DNA of 64,000 nt from Indioceanicola profundi (GTDB lineage Bacteria; Pseudomonadota; Alphaproteobacteria; Azospirillales; Azospirillaceae). Both the position numbers and the translations under genes were made by a program. The stretch is from NCBI RefSeq assembly GCF_003568845.1, contig NZ_CP030126.1:2073001-2137000 (forward strand). Direction: 5' to 3'. The notes below the pieces were generated by a model. That model ran no database searches. It worked only from the letters and a program-made list of their open reading frames with translations, and had not been told where the DNA came from. Below, piece after piece: positions 39,297-47,761 of this stretch (position 1 is the first letter of the stretch; every line of letters starts with the position of its first letter).

Positions 39297-40268
39297 TTAC
39301 TGGCCCGGCGGCACCTCGGCGCCCTGCGCAGCGGGCGGAAGGGCAGCCTGCCCTTCCGGCGCCGGGGTGGGACCGCCGCCCTGCGCCGGCGGAGTCTGCG
39401 GGGAACGCACGGCCCCGGTATCTCCGAAGAAGCGGAAGAATTCGCTGTCCGGCGACAGAACCAGGGAGGTGTTCTCGTCCTTGAGCGCCTGCCGGTATGC
39501 CTCCAGCGAGCGGTAGAACTGGTAGAACTCCGCGTTGCGCCCAGCCGATTCGGCAAGAATGCGGATCGCCTGATTGTCGCCTTCGCCGCGCAGGACCTGC
39601 GCATCACGCTGCGCCTCGGCCAGGATGACCGTGCGCTCGCGCTCGGCGCGGGACCGGATCTGCTGCGCCTGCTCCTGACCCTGCGCACGGGCCTCGCGGG
39701 CCTCGCGCTCACGCTCGGACCGCATGCGCTCATAGACCGCCTGGGAGGTGGCTTCGGGCAGGTCGGCCCGGCGGATGCGCACATCGACGATGTCGATGCC
39801 CAGCGCTCGCGCCTCGTCATTCACCTGATCGCGGATGTTGGTCATTACCTTCGACCGCTCCTCCGACAGCACGGCCAGCAGGGTGACCGAGCCGAGCACG
39901 CGGCGGAGCGAGGAGTTGACGATGGTCGAGAGGCGCTGCTCCGCCGCCAACTCCGTACGCACCGACTGGTAGAAGCGGAGCGGGTCGGAGATGCGGTAGC
40001 GGGCGAAGGCGTCGACTTCCAGCCGCTTCTGGTCGGCCAGGATCACCTCTTCCACCGGCGGGTCCACGTCGAGGACGCGCTTTTCGATCATCACCGCGTC
40101 CTGCCAGGGCAGCTTGGCCTTCAGGCCGGGCTCCTGGATGGTCCGCTTCCACTCGCCGAACTGCAGCACCAGCGCCTGCTGGGTCTGCGCGACGGTGAAG
40201 AGCGAGGAGGACGCCAGGATGGCGACCGCCAGCACGACGATGCCGAGGATTATGAGCTTTCTGTTCAT
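39297..40268 (-). CDS. hflC: Membrane protease modulator HflC
   Basis: A SPFH/prohibitin-domain protein of 323 residues with one N-terminal membrane helix (IILGIVVLAVAILASSSLF). The SPFH core includes TQQALVLQFGEWKR and RRVLGSVTLLAVLSEERS. A long charged coiled coil follows (REREAREARAQGQEQAQQ), then an unusual Pro/Ala/Gln-rich tail. HflC with HflK forms a ring that encloses FtsH. It starts 13 bp after hflK. Confidence 0.95.
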   Translation of the reverse strand: MNRKLIILGIVVLAVAILASSSLFTVAQTQQALVLQFGEWKRTIQEPGLKAKLPWQDAVMIEKRVLDVDPPVEEVILADQKRLEVDAFARYRISDPLRFYQSVRTELAAEQRLSTIVNSSLRRVLGSVTLLAVLSEERSKVMTNIRDQVNDEARALGIDIVDVRIRRADLPEATSQAVYERMRSEREREAREARAQGQEQAQQIRSRAERERTVILAEAQRDAQVLRGEGDNQAIRILAESAGRNAEFYQFYRSLEAYRQALKDENTSLVLSPDSEFFRFFGDTGAVRSPQTPPAQGGGPTPAPEGQAALPPAAQGAEVPPGQ

Positions 40269-40281
40269 GTGAGCGCTCTCC

Positions 40282-41466
40282 TCAGCGCGACTGGGGCGCT
40301 GGCTGGGCCGGCCCGCTGGCCGGACCCTGCTGCCGCAGGCGGTTGGTCAACTGATCCAGCGGAAGATACGGCAGGACGCCGTTCGTACCGTTCTGGCCGC
40401 CATCCATGATGATCTTGTTGGTGCCGCCCAGAACGGCCTCCATCGTCTCCAGATACATGCGCTTGGCAGTCACTTCCGGATTGCTGTTGTAGGCCTCCAG
40501 CACCGAAACGAAACGCTGCGCATCACCCTGCGCCAGGCTGACCACCTCCTCGCGATAGGCGCTGGCCTCCTGGATCAGCCGCTCGGCCTCGCCGCGGGCG
40601 CGCGGGATGATGTCGTTGCGGTAGGCCTCGGCTTCGTTGCGCAGACGCTCGCGGTCCTGCCGGGCGCGCTGCACGTCGTTGAAGGCGTCCACCACCGCGG
40701 AGGGCGGGTCCACCTTCTGCAGCTGCACCTGCGTGACCGCGATACCGGCGTCATAGCTGTCGAGCATGGCCTGGAGGATTTCGCGGGTGCGGGTCTCGAT
40801 CTGCTGGCGGGCTTCGGTCAGCGCCGGCTGGATGTCGGTCTGGCCGATCACCTCGCGCATGGCGCTCTCCGCGGCCTTCTTCACCGTCTGCTCGGGATCG
40901 CGGATGTTGAAGAGGTAGTCGGCGGCGGCGCCGGCCTCCTCCTTGACCTTCCAGAATACGGTGAAGTCGATGTCGATGATGTTCTCATCGCCGGTGAGCA
41001 TGAGGCTCTCGTCCTCGACGTCCCGCTCGCTGCCGCCGCGGCGATTATCCCCGACGGAGCGGAAGCCGATCTCCATCCGGTTCACCGTGGTGACCTGGGG
41101 CGTGTAGACCGTCTCGATCGGCGATGGCAGGTGCCAGCGCAGGCCGGGCAGTTCCGTGCGGACATATTCGCCGAAGCGCAGCACCACGCCCGCCTCGTCC
41201 TGCTGGACGCGGTAGATGCCGCTGGCCATCCACAGGCCGCCGACAACCAGCAGGGCGAGCGCGATGCCCTTGCCGCTGCCGAACCCGCCGGGCATCACCC
41301 GCTTGAAGCGATCCTGACTCCTGCGCAGCAACTCCTCCAGGTCCGGACCCGGAGGCTGCGATCCGCCGCCGCCGCTCGGCCGGCCCCACGGATTGTTGTT
41401 GCCGCCTCCCGGAGGGGAGCCCCACGGGCCACCGCCCCCACCGCCGCTCTGATTATTCCAGGGCAT
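40282..41466 (-). CDS. hflK: Membrane protease modulator HflK
   Basis: A protein of 394 residues. A glycine/proline-rich cytoplasmic N terminus (MPWNNQSGGGGGGPWG), one membrane helix (GIALALLVVGGLWMASGIY), the SPFH domain and a helical region (ERLRNEAEAYRNDIIPRARG) match HflK. It regulates FtsH. The ATG at 41466 with AAGGG upstream gives the family N terminus; a longer open frame upstream overlaps the divergent mrp leader and is rejected. Confidence 0.95.
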   Translation of the reverse strand: MPWNNQSGGGGGGPWGSPPGGGNNNPWGRPSGGGGSQPPGPDLEELLRRSQDRFKRVMPGGFGSGKGIALALLVVGGLWMASGIYRVQQDEAGVVLRFGEYVRTELPGLRWHLPSPIETVYTPQVTTVNRMEIGFRSVGDNRRGGSERDVEDESLMLTGDENIIDIDFTVFWKVKEEAGAAADYLFNIRDPEQTVKKAAESAMREVIGQTDIQPALTEARQQIETRTREILQAMLDSYDAGIAVTQVQLQKVDPPSAVVDAFNDVQRARQDRERLRNEAEAYRNDIIPRARGEAERLIQEASAYREEVVSLAQGDAQRFVSVLEAYNSNPEVTAKRMYLETMEAVLGGTNKIIMDGGQNGTNGVLPYLPLDQLTNRLRQQGPASGPAQPAPQSR

Positions 41467-41615
41467 TTCGACCGACCCTTCGTTTTCGTTCCTTGGACCC
41501 GAGCCCGGTGCTTTCAACGGGACCCCGGCCACCGTATATAAGCCGGAGACCGTGGGGAAGGAGTTCCGCCGCGGTCTACCGTCCGGATATTGGGAATCGC
41601 TTGGAGTTTTCAACC

Positions 41616-42767
41616 ATGGCCGACATCACCGAGGCACAAGTTCTGGACGCGCTGAGGACGGTAAAAGACCCCGACCGCGGCCAAGATATCGTCGCTCTCG
41701 GCATGATTTCCGGATTGGTTATCAAGAACGGAAATGTCGGCTTCTCAATCGAGGTCGATCCGAAGCGTGGAGCTGCGCTCGAACCGCTTAGACGCGCCGC
41801 AGAACAGGCGGTCGACAATATTCCGGGGATCACCTCGGTGACTGCCGTTCTGACGGCCCATCGCGCCGGCCCGCAGATGCCTACCCGCGGCGCATCGGGC
41901 GGCCATTCCCACGATCACGGGCATGGCCACAGCCATGCACCGGCCCAGGGACAGGCGCAGAAGCCGATGGTTCCCGGCGTGAAGGCGATCATCGCCGTCG
42001 CCTCCGGCAAGGGCGGCGTCGGCAAATCCACCACCGCCGCCAATCTGGCGCTAGGGCTGGCCGCCAACGGCCAGAAGGTGGGGCTCCTGGACGCCGACAT
42101 CTACGGCCCGTCCATGCCGCGCATGCTGGGCATCAGCGGCAAGCCGAACAGCCGTGACGGCAAGACGCTGGAGCCGATGGAGAATTACGGCATCAAGGTA
42201 ATGTCCATGGGCTTCCTGGTGGCCGAGGACACGCCGATGATTTGGCGCGGCCCCATGGTGCAGTCGGCGCTGCAACAGATGCTGCGCGACGTCAACTGGG
42301 GCGAGCTGGACGTGCTGGTGGTGGACATGCCGCCGGGCACCGGCGACGCCCAGCTCACCATGGCGCAGCAGGTTCCGCTGGCCGGCGCCGTCATCGTCTC
42401 CACCCCGCAGGACATCGCCCTGCTGGACGCCCGCAAGGGGCTGAACATGTTCCGCCGCGTGGACGTGCCTGTACTGGGCATCGTGGAGAACATGTCCTAC
42501 TTTTGCTGCCCCAATTGCGGCCATCGCTCGGACATCTTCAGCCATGGCGGTGCGCGGGCAGAGGCGGAGAAGCTGGGGCTGGACTTCCTGGGGGAGGTGC
42601 CGCTGCACATCGCCATCCGTGAAACCAGCGATGCCGGCCAGCCCATCGTGGTGGCCGACCCGACCAGCGAACACGCCAAATCCTACCGCGCCATCGCCGC
42701 CCGCATCTGGGAAAAAATCGGCGGCACGAGCGCCCGCCGCGCCGGCCCCCGGATCGTGGTGGAATAA
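41616..42767 (+). CDS. apbC: Iron-sulfur cluster carrier Mrp/ApbC
   Basis: A protein of 383 residues. The N-terminal FSCA (DUF59) domain (VLDALRTVKDPDRGQDIVAL) is joined to a MinD-like P-loop ATPase (VASGKGGVGKSTT, residues ~129-141) by a linker with six alternating histidines (97-107). The CxxC that holds a bridging [4Fe-4S] cluster is in FCCPNCGH. It delivers Fe-S clusters to apoproteins. TGGAG stands nine bases before the chosen ATG. It is divergent from hflK. Confidence 0.95.
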   Translation: MADITEAQVLDALRTVKDPDRGQDIVALGMISGLVIKNGNVGFSIEVDPKRGAALEPLRRAAEQAVDNIPGITSVTAVLTAHRAGPQMPTRGASGGHSHDHGHGHSHAPAQGQAQKPMVPGVKAIIAVASGKGGVGKSTTAANLALGLAANGQKVGLLDADIYGPSMPRMLGISGKPNSRDGKTLEPMENYGIKVMSMGFLVAEDTPMIWRGPMVQSALQQMLRDVNWGELDVLVVDMPPGTGDAQLTMAQQVPLAGAVIVSTPQDIALLDARKGLNMFRRVDVPVLGIVENMSYFCCPNCGHRSDIFSHGGARAEAEKLGLDFLGEVPLHIAIRETSDAGQPIVVADPTSEHAKSYRAIAARIWEKIGGTSARRAGPRIVVE

Positions 42768-42804
42768 GGCCGGCCGCAGCCTCCATCTCCAGGCCTGAAT
42801 AAGC

Positions 42805-42835
42805 AAAACCGCCCGGTCAAAAGCCGGGCGGTTTT
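42805..42835 (+). terminator. Rho-independent terminator of apbC
   Basis: AAAACCGCCCGG-tcaaaag-CCGGGCGGTTTT, 38 bp after the stop. Confidence 0.9.
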
Positions 42836-42940
42836 CGTTGATGCGGCGAAATGCTGCGCCGCGCAAAGCGCATGGGTCTTTTTCTTTCCAATCCTGTTCA
42901 GCAATGATACATAATATGCGCGATCCGCTGAGGGACGGAC

Positions 42941-43240
42941 ATGATGTATCAGAACGAACCGATCAAAGTTGCATATGCGTTCCGCGATGGAAGCCACAGC
43001 TTCCGCGCCACCGACCCGCGCACGGGCGATCTGGTCGTAAGCCACGGCGTGCCGGAAGTCGCCTATGAGCAGGTCACCCGGACGCTGAGCGAGCGTATCG
43101 CGGCCCAGCTCGGCGCTTATGCCCAGGCCCGTCCCCAGCTACCTTTCAGCGATTTCTGGACCTGGCTGCAGATGAATCCCATCGCGGCCATGCCCAACGC
43201 GCCCTGTCATGTGGAGTTCGCGTGGGAGATTCGGCACTGA
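42941..43240 (+). CDS. Hypothetical protein (99 aa)
   Basis: A soluble-looking protein starting MMYQNEPIKVAYAFRDGSHS, with a helical middle (TRTLSERIAAQLGAYAQAR) and an aromatic C-terminal part (SDFWTWLQMNPIAAM). It has one cysteine and no membrane segment. No family was recognised. An AT-rich run (CATAATATG near 42911) precedes it and a terminator follows, so it looks like a complete monocistronic gene. Confidence 0.65.
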   Translation: MMYQNEPIKVAYAFRDGSHSFRATDPRTGDLVVSHGVPEVAYEQVTRTLSERIAAQLGAYAQARPQLPFSDFWTWLQMNPIAAMPNAPCHVEFAWEIRH

Positions 43241-43277
43241 GACCAGGCCCCCATCCTATAGCCTCGTGCCGAACCTG

Positions 43278-43310
43278 AAGGCGCCTGGGAAACCAGGCGC
43301 CTTCTTTTCT
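43278..43310 (+). terminator. Terminator downstream of the 99-aa gene
   Basis: AAGGCGCCTGG-gaaa-CCAGGCGCCTT followed by CTTTTCT, 37 bp after the stop. It is also near the end of the convergent GNAT gene. Confidence 0.9.
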
Positions 43311-43324
43311 GTCGAGGTTCGGCC

Positions 43325-43795
43325 CTATGCCGGCGCGTGAAGGCGCTTTCCCATGAACAGGCTGCCGCCGCAGCTCGGATAGTCGCCGAAGCGCTCGCAG
43401 CGGGTGAAGCCCTGCCGCTCATAAAGCGCCACGGCCTCCTTCTGCTGCGGGCCGGTTTCCAGCCGCACCAAGGGCTGGCCCAGCGCCAGGGCCTCTTCTT
43501 CCAGCCTCTGGAGCAGCCTCAACGCAACATGCCGGCCCCGCATCTCCGGCCGGACATACATCCGCTTCAGCTCCGCATAGCCGTCATAGAGGCGGATCGC
43601 GCCGCAGCCGACGGCCCGGTCCCCGTCCAGGGCCAGCAGGAACACCGCGCCAGGCCCGGCCAGTTCCTCCACCGGGACCAGATGGTTGTCCTCGGGGCTG
43701 TACAGCGTGCCGAGATAGGCGTCCAGTTCCGCCACAAGGGCGCGGGCCTCGTCACAGCGCGGATCGGCCCTGGTGATTCTCAGCCCGTCGCCCAT
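43325..43795 (-). CDS. GNAT-family N-acetyltransferase
   Basis: A protein of 156 residues. The acetyl-CoA-binding motif A reads LKRMYVRPEMRGRHVALRLL, and the C-terminal beta-strand and helix are present (VRLETGPQQKEAVALYERQGF). These are typical of small GNAT enzymes that acetylate amines of amino acids, peptides or drugs; the substrate is unknown. It starts 4 bp after the cystathionine lyase/synthase stop, so it belongs to that transcript. Confidence 0.87.
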   Translation of the reverse strand: MGDGLRITRADPRCDEARALVAELDAYLGTLYSPEDNHLVPVEELAGPGAVFLLALDGDRAVGCGAIRLYDGYAELKRMYVRPEMRGRHVALRLLQRLEEEALALGQPLVRLETGPQQKEAVALYERQGFTRCERFGDYPSCGGSLFMGKRLHAPA

Positions 43796-43799
43796 TGCC

Positions 43800-44966
43800 T
43801 CACCCCAGCGCCTGTTCGAGATCGTGGCGGAGATCGTCCAGATCCTCGATTCCGACGGAAAGGCGCACCAGCCCGTCGTCGATGCCCAGCGCCGTGCGCT
43901 GATCCACCGGGATGCTGGCATGGGTCATGATGCCGGGATGCTCGATCAGGCTTTCCACCCCGCCCAGGCTTTCGGCCAGGCTGAACAGCTCGCACCGTTC
44001 CAGCATGCGGCGCGCCGGCTCCAGCCCGCCCTTCAGATGAATGGTGATCATGCCGCCGCCGGCCCGCATCTGGCGCTTCGCCAGATCGTACTGAGCATGG
44101 CTCGGCAGGTGGGGATAGCGGACCTTGGCGACGGCGGGATGCGCCTCAAGCCACTCCGCCAGCGCCGCCGCATTCTCGCAGTGCCGCTCCATCCGGACCG
44201 CCAGGGTCTTCAGGCTGCGCATCACCAGGAAGCTCTCGAACGGCCCCTGGATGCTGCCCACGGCATTGTGCAGGAAGGCCAGCTTGTCCGACAGCTCCCC
44301 CTGCTCCCGCGCAACCACGACGCCGCCCACCATGTCGGAGTGGCCGTTCAGGTACTTGGTGGCGGAGTGGCTGACGATGTCGAAGCCCAGCTCCAGCGGG
44401 CGCTGCACCCAGGGGCTGGCGAAGGTGTTGTCGCAGACCGTGATGATGCCGCGGCGGCGGCCGATGGCGGCCACAGCCTCCAGGTCCGCCAGCTTCAGCA
44501 GCGGGTTGGTCGGCGTCTCCACCCAGATCATCCGGGTTTCCGGCCGGATCGCAGCCTCCACCGCCGCCGGGTCCGCCATATCGACGAAGCTGAAGCTCAG
44601 CCCCGCGGTACGCTTGCGCACCCGCTCGAACAGCCGGTAGCTGCCGCCATAGAGGTCGTCCATGGCGATGACGTGGCTGCCGGCATCCAGCAGTTCCAGG
44701 GTCGTCGCCTGCCCAGCGAGGCCGGAGGCGAAGGCGTAGCCGCGCGCACCGCTCTCCAGGTCGGCCACGCACCGCTCATAGGCCATGCGGGTCGGGTTCT
44801 GGCTGCGGCTGTATTCATAGCCCTTATGGACGCCGGGGCTTTCCTGGACGTAGGTGGAGGTCGCGTAGATCGGCACCATGATGGCGCCGGTCGTGGGGTC
44901 CGGCTCCTGCCCGGCATGGATGGCGCGGGTGGAGAAACCCTGGCGGTTGGGGCGGTGGGTGGTCAT
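43800..44966 (-). CDS. Cystathionine gamma-lyase/synthase-type PLP enzyme
   Basis: A Cys/Met-metabolism PLP enzyme of 388 residues. The N terminus FSTRAIHAGQEPDPTTGAI, the PLP-phosphate site ASGLAGQATT, the Asp-containing ITVCDNTFASPW, and the Schiff-base lysine in SHSATKYLNGHSDMVGG are present. Next to cystathionine beta-synthase it most likely acts as cystathionine gamma-lyase, completing reverse transsulfuration from homocysteine to cysteine; a gamma-synthase role cannot be excluded from sequence. Its ATG overlaps the preceding stop (ATGA). Confidence 0.88.
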   Translation of the reverse strand: MTTHRPNRQGFSTRAIHAGQEPDPTTGAIMVPIYATSTYVQESPGVHKGYEYSRSQNPTRMAYERCVADLESGARGYAFASGLAGQATTLELLDAGSHVIAMDDLYGGSYRLFERVRKRTAGLSFSFVDMADPAAVEAAIRPETRMIWVETPTNPLLKLADLEAVAAIGRRRGIITVCDNTFASPWVQRPLELGFDIVSHSATKYLNGHSDMVGGVVVAREQGELSDKLAFLHNAVGSIQGPFESFLVMRSLKTLAVRMERHCENAAALAEWLEAHPAVAKVRYPHLPSHAQYDLAKRQMRAGGGMITIHLKGGLEPARRMLERCELFSLAESLGGVESLIEHPGIMTHASIPVDQRTALGIDDGLVRLSVGIEDLDDLRHDLEQALG

Positions 44967-45625
44967 GAAGTCCCTTCCAGCATGGCCGCCGAAGCGGGGC
45001 GCCGGGCCGCGGCCATGGCCGCCAGCTCCCCCATGATCTCTTCCAGGCGGGCGATGAAGCGATGGATGTGGAGACCATCTACCAGCCCGTGATGGGCCTG
45101 GACGGCGATGGGAAAGCGCAAGCGGCCATCGGCATGGGCGAACTTGCCGACGGCGATATTGGGAATGGAGCAATCGCCGAAGCGCGCCATCGGGTGCTGG
45201 ATCGCCGTGAAGCGCAGCCAGGGCAGGCAGGTGACGAACAGATAGTCGCGATCCGTCAGCGGCGTCAGCCGCAGCTCCACCGCATCGCGCGCCAGCTCCC
45301 GGTCGGCCAGATAGGCAGCGAGGTAGGCATCGAAATCATCCGTATGGTCCAGGGTGGAGAAGTTCAGGTTCTCCCCCCTGCCCAGCACGGTGTAGGACAG
45401 GCGCAGCCGCTCCACCCGCGACACCTTGCCGTCCAGCAGGCGGAGGCGGAAATTCTCCACCTCCATGCTGGCCCGCCCGATGCCGTGCAGCAGCAGGGCG
45501 AAGGGCGGGATGCCGGCCGCCTTGGCCGGGGCGGTGAAATCGATGCACTCCGCCTCGGCCGTGATGTTCACGGCCGGCTGGTCATAGGTGCCGAACAGCG
45601 CGATCTGCGCCTGCCGGTCGATCAT
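44963..45625 (-). CDS. Chloramphenicol-acetyltransferase-like enzyme
   Basis: A protein of 220 residues, the normal length for CAT, with the catalytic motif AHHGLVDGLHI (H178-H179, D183-G184) corresponding to HHxxxDG, and FVTCLPWLRFT matching the conserved PWxxFT strand. CAT enzymes transfer acetyl from acetyl-CoA to a hydroxyl. Here the gene is locked between cystathionine beta-synthase (21 bp) and the gamma-lyase (4-bp ATGA overlap), which suggests a role on a small hydroxyl substrate of sulfur amino acid metabolism, perhaps serine or homoserine, rather than drug resistance. That role is inference. Confidence 0.82.
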   Translation of the reverse strand: MIDRQAQIALFGTYDQPAVNITAEAECIDFTAPAKAAGIPPFALLLHGIGRASMEVENFRLRLLDGKVSRVERLRLSYTVLGRGENLNFSTLDHTDDFDAYLAAYLADRELARDAVELRLTPLTDRDYLFVTCLPWLRFTAIQHPMARFGDCSIPNIAVGKFAHADGRLRFPIAVQAHHGLVDGLHIHRFIARLEEIMGELAAMAAARRPASAAMLEGTS

Positions 45626-45646
45626 GATGGTTCTCCCAGGGCCCGA

Positions 45647-47038
45647 TCAGCCCATCTGCCGTCGCAGATAGTTCAGCAGGTCCATCCGGGTCAACAGGCC
45701 AAGGAAACTGTCCCCATCCACCATGATGGCCACCATGTTGCGGTCGAACAGGTCGGTCAGGGTCTTGATATCCGCCGTTACCGGCACGGTCACCAGCCGG
45801 TTGACCATGGCGGTATAGACCTTGTCCTTGAAGCGCGTGGGGTCCTTCTGGACGTGCAGCAGCAGATCGCTTTCATCCAGGATGCCGACCACCCGATCGC
45901 CATCCATGACGGGAAGCTGGGAAACCTCGCTGATCCGCATGCGCTTGTACGCCGTGAGCAGCGTGTCCTCCGGCCCGACGGAGACGACCTGGCCCTTATC
46001 GTAGCGGCGGGTCATCAGGTCGCGCAGATCGTTGTGCCGCTCCTGCTCGATGAAGCCCTGGTCGGCCATCCAGGCATCATTGAACATCTTGGACAGGTAC
46101 TTGTTGCCGGTGTCGCAGACCAGCGTGACCACGCGCTTGGGCTCCGTCTGGTCCCGGCAGTACTTCAACGCGCCGGCCAGCAAGGTGCCGCTGGAGGAGC
46201 CGCCGAGGATGCCCTCCTTGCGCAGCAGCTCACGGGCGGCGTTCAGGCTCTCCGCATCGGTGACGTAATAGGCGGCCTTGGCGTACTGCAGGTCGCAGTT
46301 GGGCGGCACGAAATCCTCGCCCACGCCTTCCACCACCCAGCTTCCCGGCTCCTCATGGGTGCCCTTGTTGACCAGGTCGGCGATGATGGAGCCGGCGGGA
46401 TCGGCGATCACCATTTCCGTCTTGGGGCTGGCCTTGGCGAAGAAGGCGCCCAGCCCCGTCATGGTGCCGCCGGAGCCCACGCCGCAGACCACGGCATCCA
46501 CATCCCCGCCCATGTCGCGCAGGATTTCCGGGCCGGTCCATTCCTCATGCGTCCTGGGGTTCACCGGGTTGGCGAACTGGTTGACGTAGAAGCTGCCCGG
46601 GATCTCCTTCGACAGCCGCTCCGCGATGTCTTGGTAGTAGTCGGGATGGCCCTTGCCGACGTCGGAGCGGGTGATGCGCACCTCCGCCCCCAGGGCGCGG
46701 AGATGGTTGATTTTCTCCACCGCCATCTTGTCGGGGATGACCAGGATCAGCCGGTAGCCCTTGGCGGCACAGATCAACGCCAGCCCGAGACCCGTATTGC
46801 CGGCCGTGGCCTCGATCACCACCCCGCCCGGCCCCAGCCGCCCATCGGCCTCCGCCGCCTCGACCATTTTCAGGGCGATGCGGTCCTTGATGCTGCCGCC
46901 GGGATTCTGGTTCTCCAGCTTCAGGTACAGCTCGCACGGGCCGGTATCGAATCGGGTGACCCGGACCAGCGGCGTGTCGCCGATCATGGACAGGATGGCG
47001 GGCGTCGCAGTGGTCTGCGGCATGGCGGTGTCAGGCAT
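45647..47038 (-). CDS. Cystathionine beta-synthase
   Basis: A fold-type II PLP enzyme of about 463 residues. The lysine is K51 in NQNPGGSIKDRIA, the phosphate loop GVGSGGTMTGLG, and EATAGNTGLGLAL is the substrate loop. A pair of CBS domains (residues ~330-463, DLMTRRYDKGQVVSVGP and LVTVPVTADIKTLTDLFD) forms the regulatory C terminus; the heme-binding N terminus of the human enzyme is absent. It condenses serine with homocysteine. The ATG at 47038 is preceded by GGGGAGG; an ATG ten codons upstream is less likely. Confidence 0.92.
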   Translation of the reverse strand: MPDTAMPQTTATPAILSMIGDTPLVRVTRFDTGPCELYLKLENQNPGGSIKDRIALKMVEAAEADGRLGPGGVVIEATAGNTGLGLALICAAKGYRLILVIPDKMAVEKINHLRALGAEVRITRSDVGKGHPDYYQDIAERLSKEIPGSFYVNQFANPVNPRTHEEWTGPEILRDMGGDVDAVVCGVGSGGTMTGLGAFFAKASPKTEMVIADPAGSIIADLVNKGTHEEPGSWVVEGVGEDFVPPNCDLQYAKAAYYVTDAESLNAARELLRKEGILGGSSSGTLLAGALKYCRDQTEPKRVVTLVCDTGNKYLSKMFNDAWMADQGFIEQERHNDLRDLMTRRYDKGQVVSVGPEDTLLTAYKRMRISEVSQLPVMDGDRVVGILDESDLLLHVQKDPTRFKDKVYTAMVNRLVTVPVTADIKTLTDLFDRNMVAIMVDGDSFLGLLTRMDLLNYLRRQMG

Positions 47039-47119
47039 GATCCTCCCCTGGATCTTATGGATTTGCATCCAGGAGAACGCAGAACAAGGGCCTCGGCAAC
47101 CGCCTTCCGAGCCGCGAAA

Positions 47120-47761
47120 TCAAGCTGCGCGGCGCACTCCCGCGGCGAACGATTCCGGCGGAATCGGACGGCCGGCGGCATCGATCAGTCCGCGCCCGTG
47201 CAGGCGCTGGACATTCTCGGCCAGATTCGCCGCGCAGGAGGGCCGCTCCCACCCCTCCAGCCAGTTCTGCTCCAGGAACGCCAGGATGGCCGGCTGGCCG
47301 AGTTCAGCCTCCCACAGGATGCCCAGAAGGCTGGCCAGAGCCTCCTCCTCGATTTGGGTTTCCTGGTCGACGGACAGGACGGCATTGGCCTCGTCGATCC
47401 GACCCGTCTCCGGCCCGGCTCCGAGGCCGAAATCCTTCAGGCCGCGCCGCTCCGGCGGGGCGACCAGCCAGTGCGCCACCTCATGGATCAGCACATAGGC
47501 TTCCGACCGGGTGCGGATGGCGCGGCCATCATAGGAATAGGCGTCCTGCGGCGCTTCATCGATCGTCTCGATCCCGAAACGATGGCACAGCTCCACGGCC
47601 TGCGCCCGGTGCGCAGGCGTGTCGTAGCCCTGCGGCACCAGCTCCAGCGTCGCCGCGATCCGATCGAACACCTGCCGCGCCAGGGTTCCGGGGGCGAGAT
47701 GGCCCCGGACGGCGGCGATGGCGGCAGGCAGTTGGTCTTCCGGGATGTGGGTCAGTTGCAT
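47120..47761 (-). CDS. HExxH-containing hypothetical protein (possible metalloenzyme)
   Basis: A protein of 213 residues with VLIHEVAHWLVA (HEVAH at 93-97), followed by ERRGLKDFGLG and a glutamate-rich helix (QIEEEALASLLGIL). The order HExxHW, RR..DFG and a later E-rich helix recalls elongation factor P hydroxylase EpmC (HEISHWCIA, RRELVDFGYW), but overall similarity is weak. No signal peptide. It overlaps the folA stop by 10 bp and so is cotranscribed with thyA-folA. Function unknown; a metal-dependent hydroxylase or peptidase are the two options. Confidence 0.75.
   Translation of the reverse strand: MQLTHIPEDQLPAAIAAVRGHLAPGTLARQVFDRIAATLELVPQGYDTPAHRAQAVELCHRFGIETIDEAPQDAYSYDGRAIRTRSEAYVLIHEVAHWLVAPPERRGLKDFGLGAGPETGRIDEANAVLSVDQETQIEEEALASLLGILWEAELGQPAILAFLEQNWLEGWERPSCAANLAENVQRLHGRGLIDAAGRPIPPESFAAGVRRAA

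Noticed and set aside
44963-45625. CAT-like gene as an acquired chloramphenicol-resistance gene
   Set aside because: It has 4-bp overlap with the next gene, the same GC-rich codon use as its neighbours, and no mobile element nearby.
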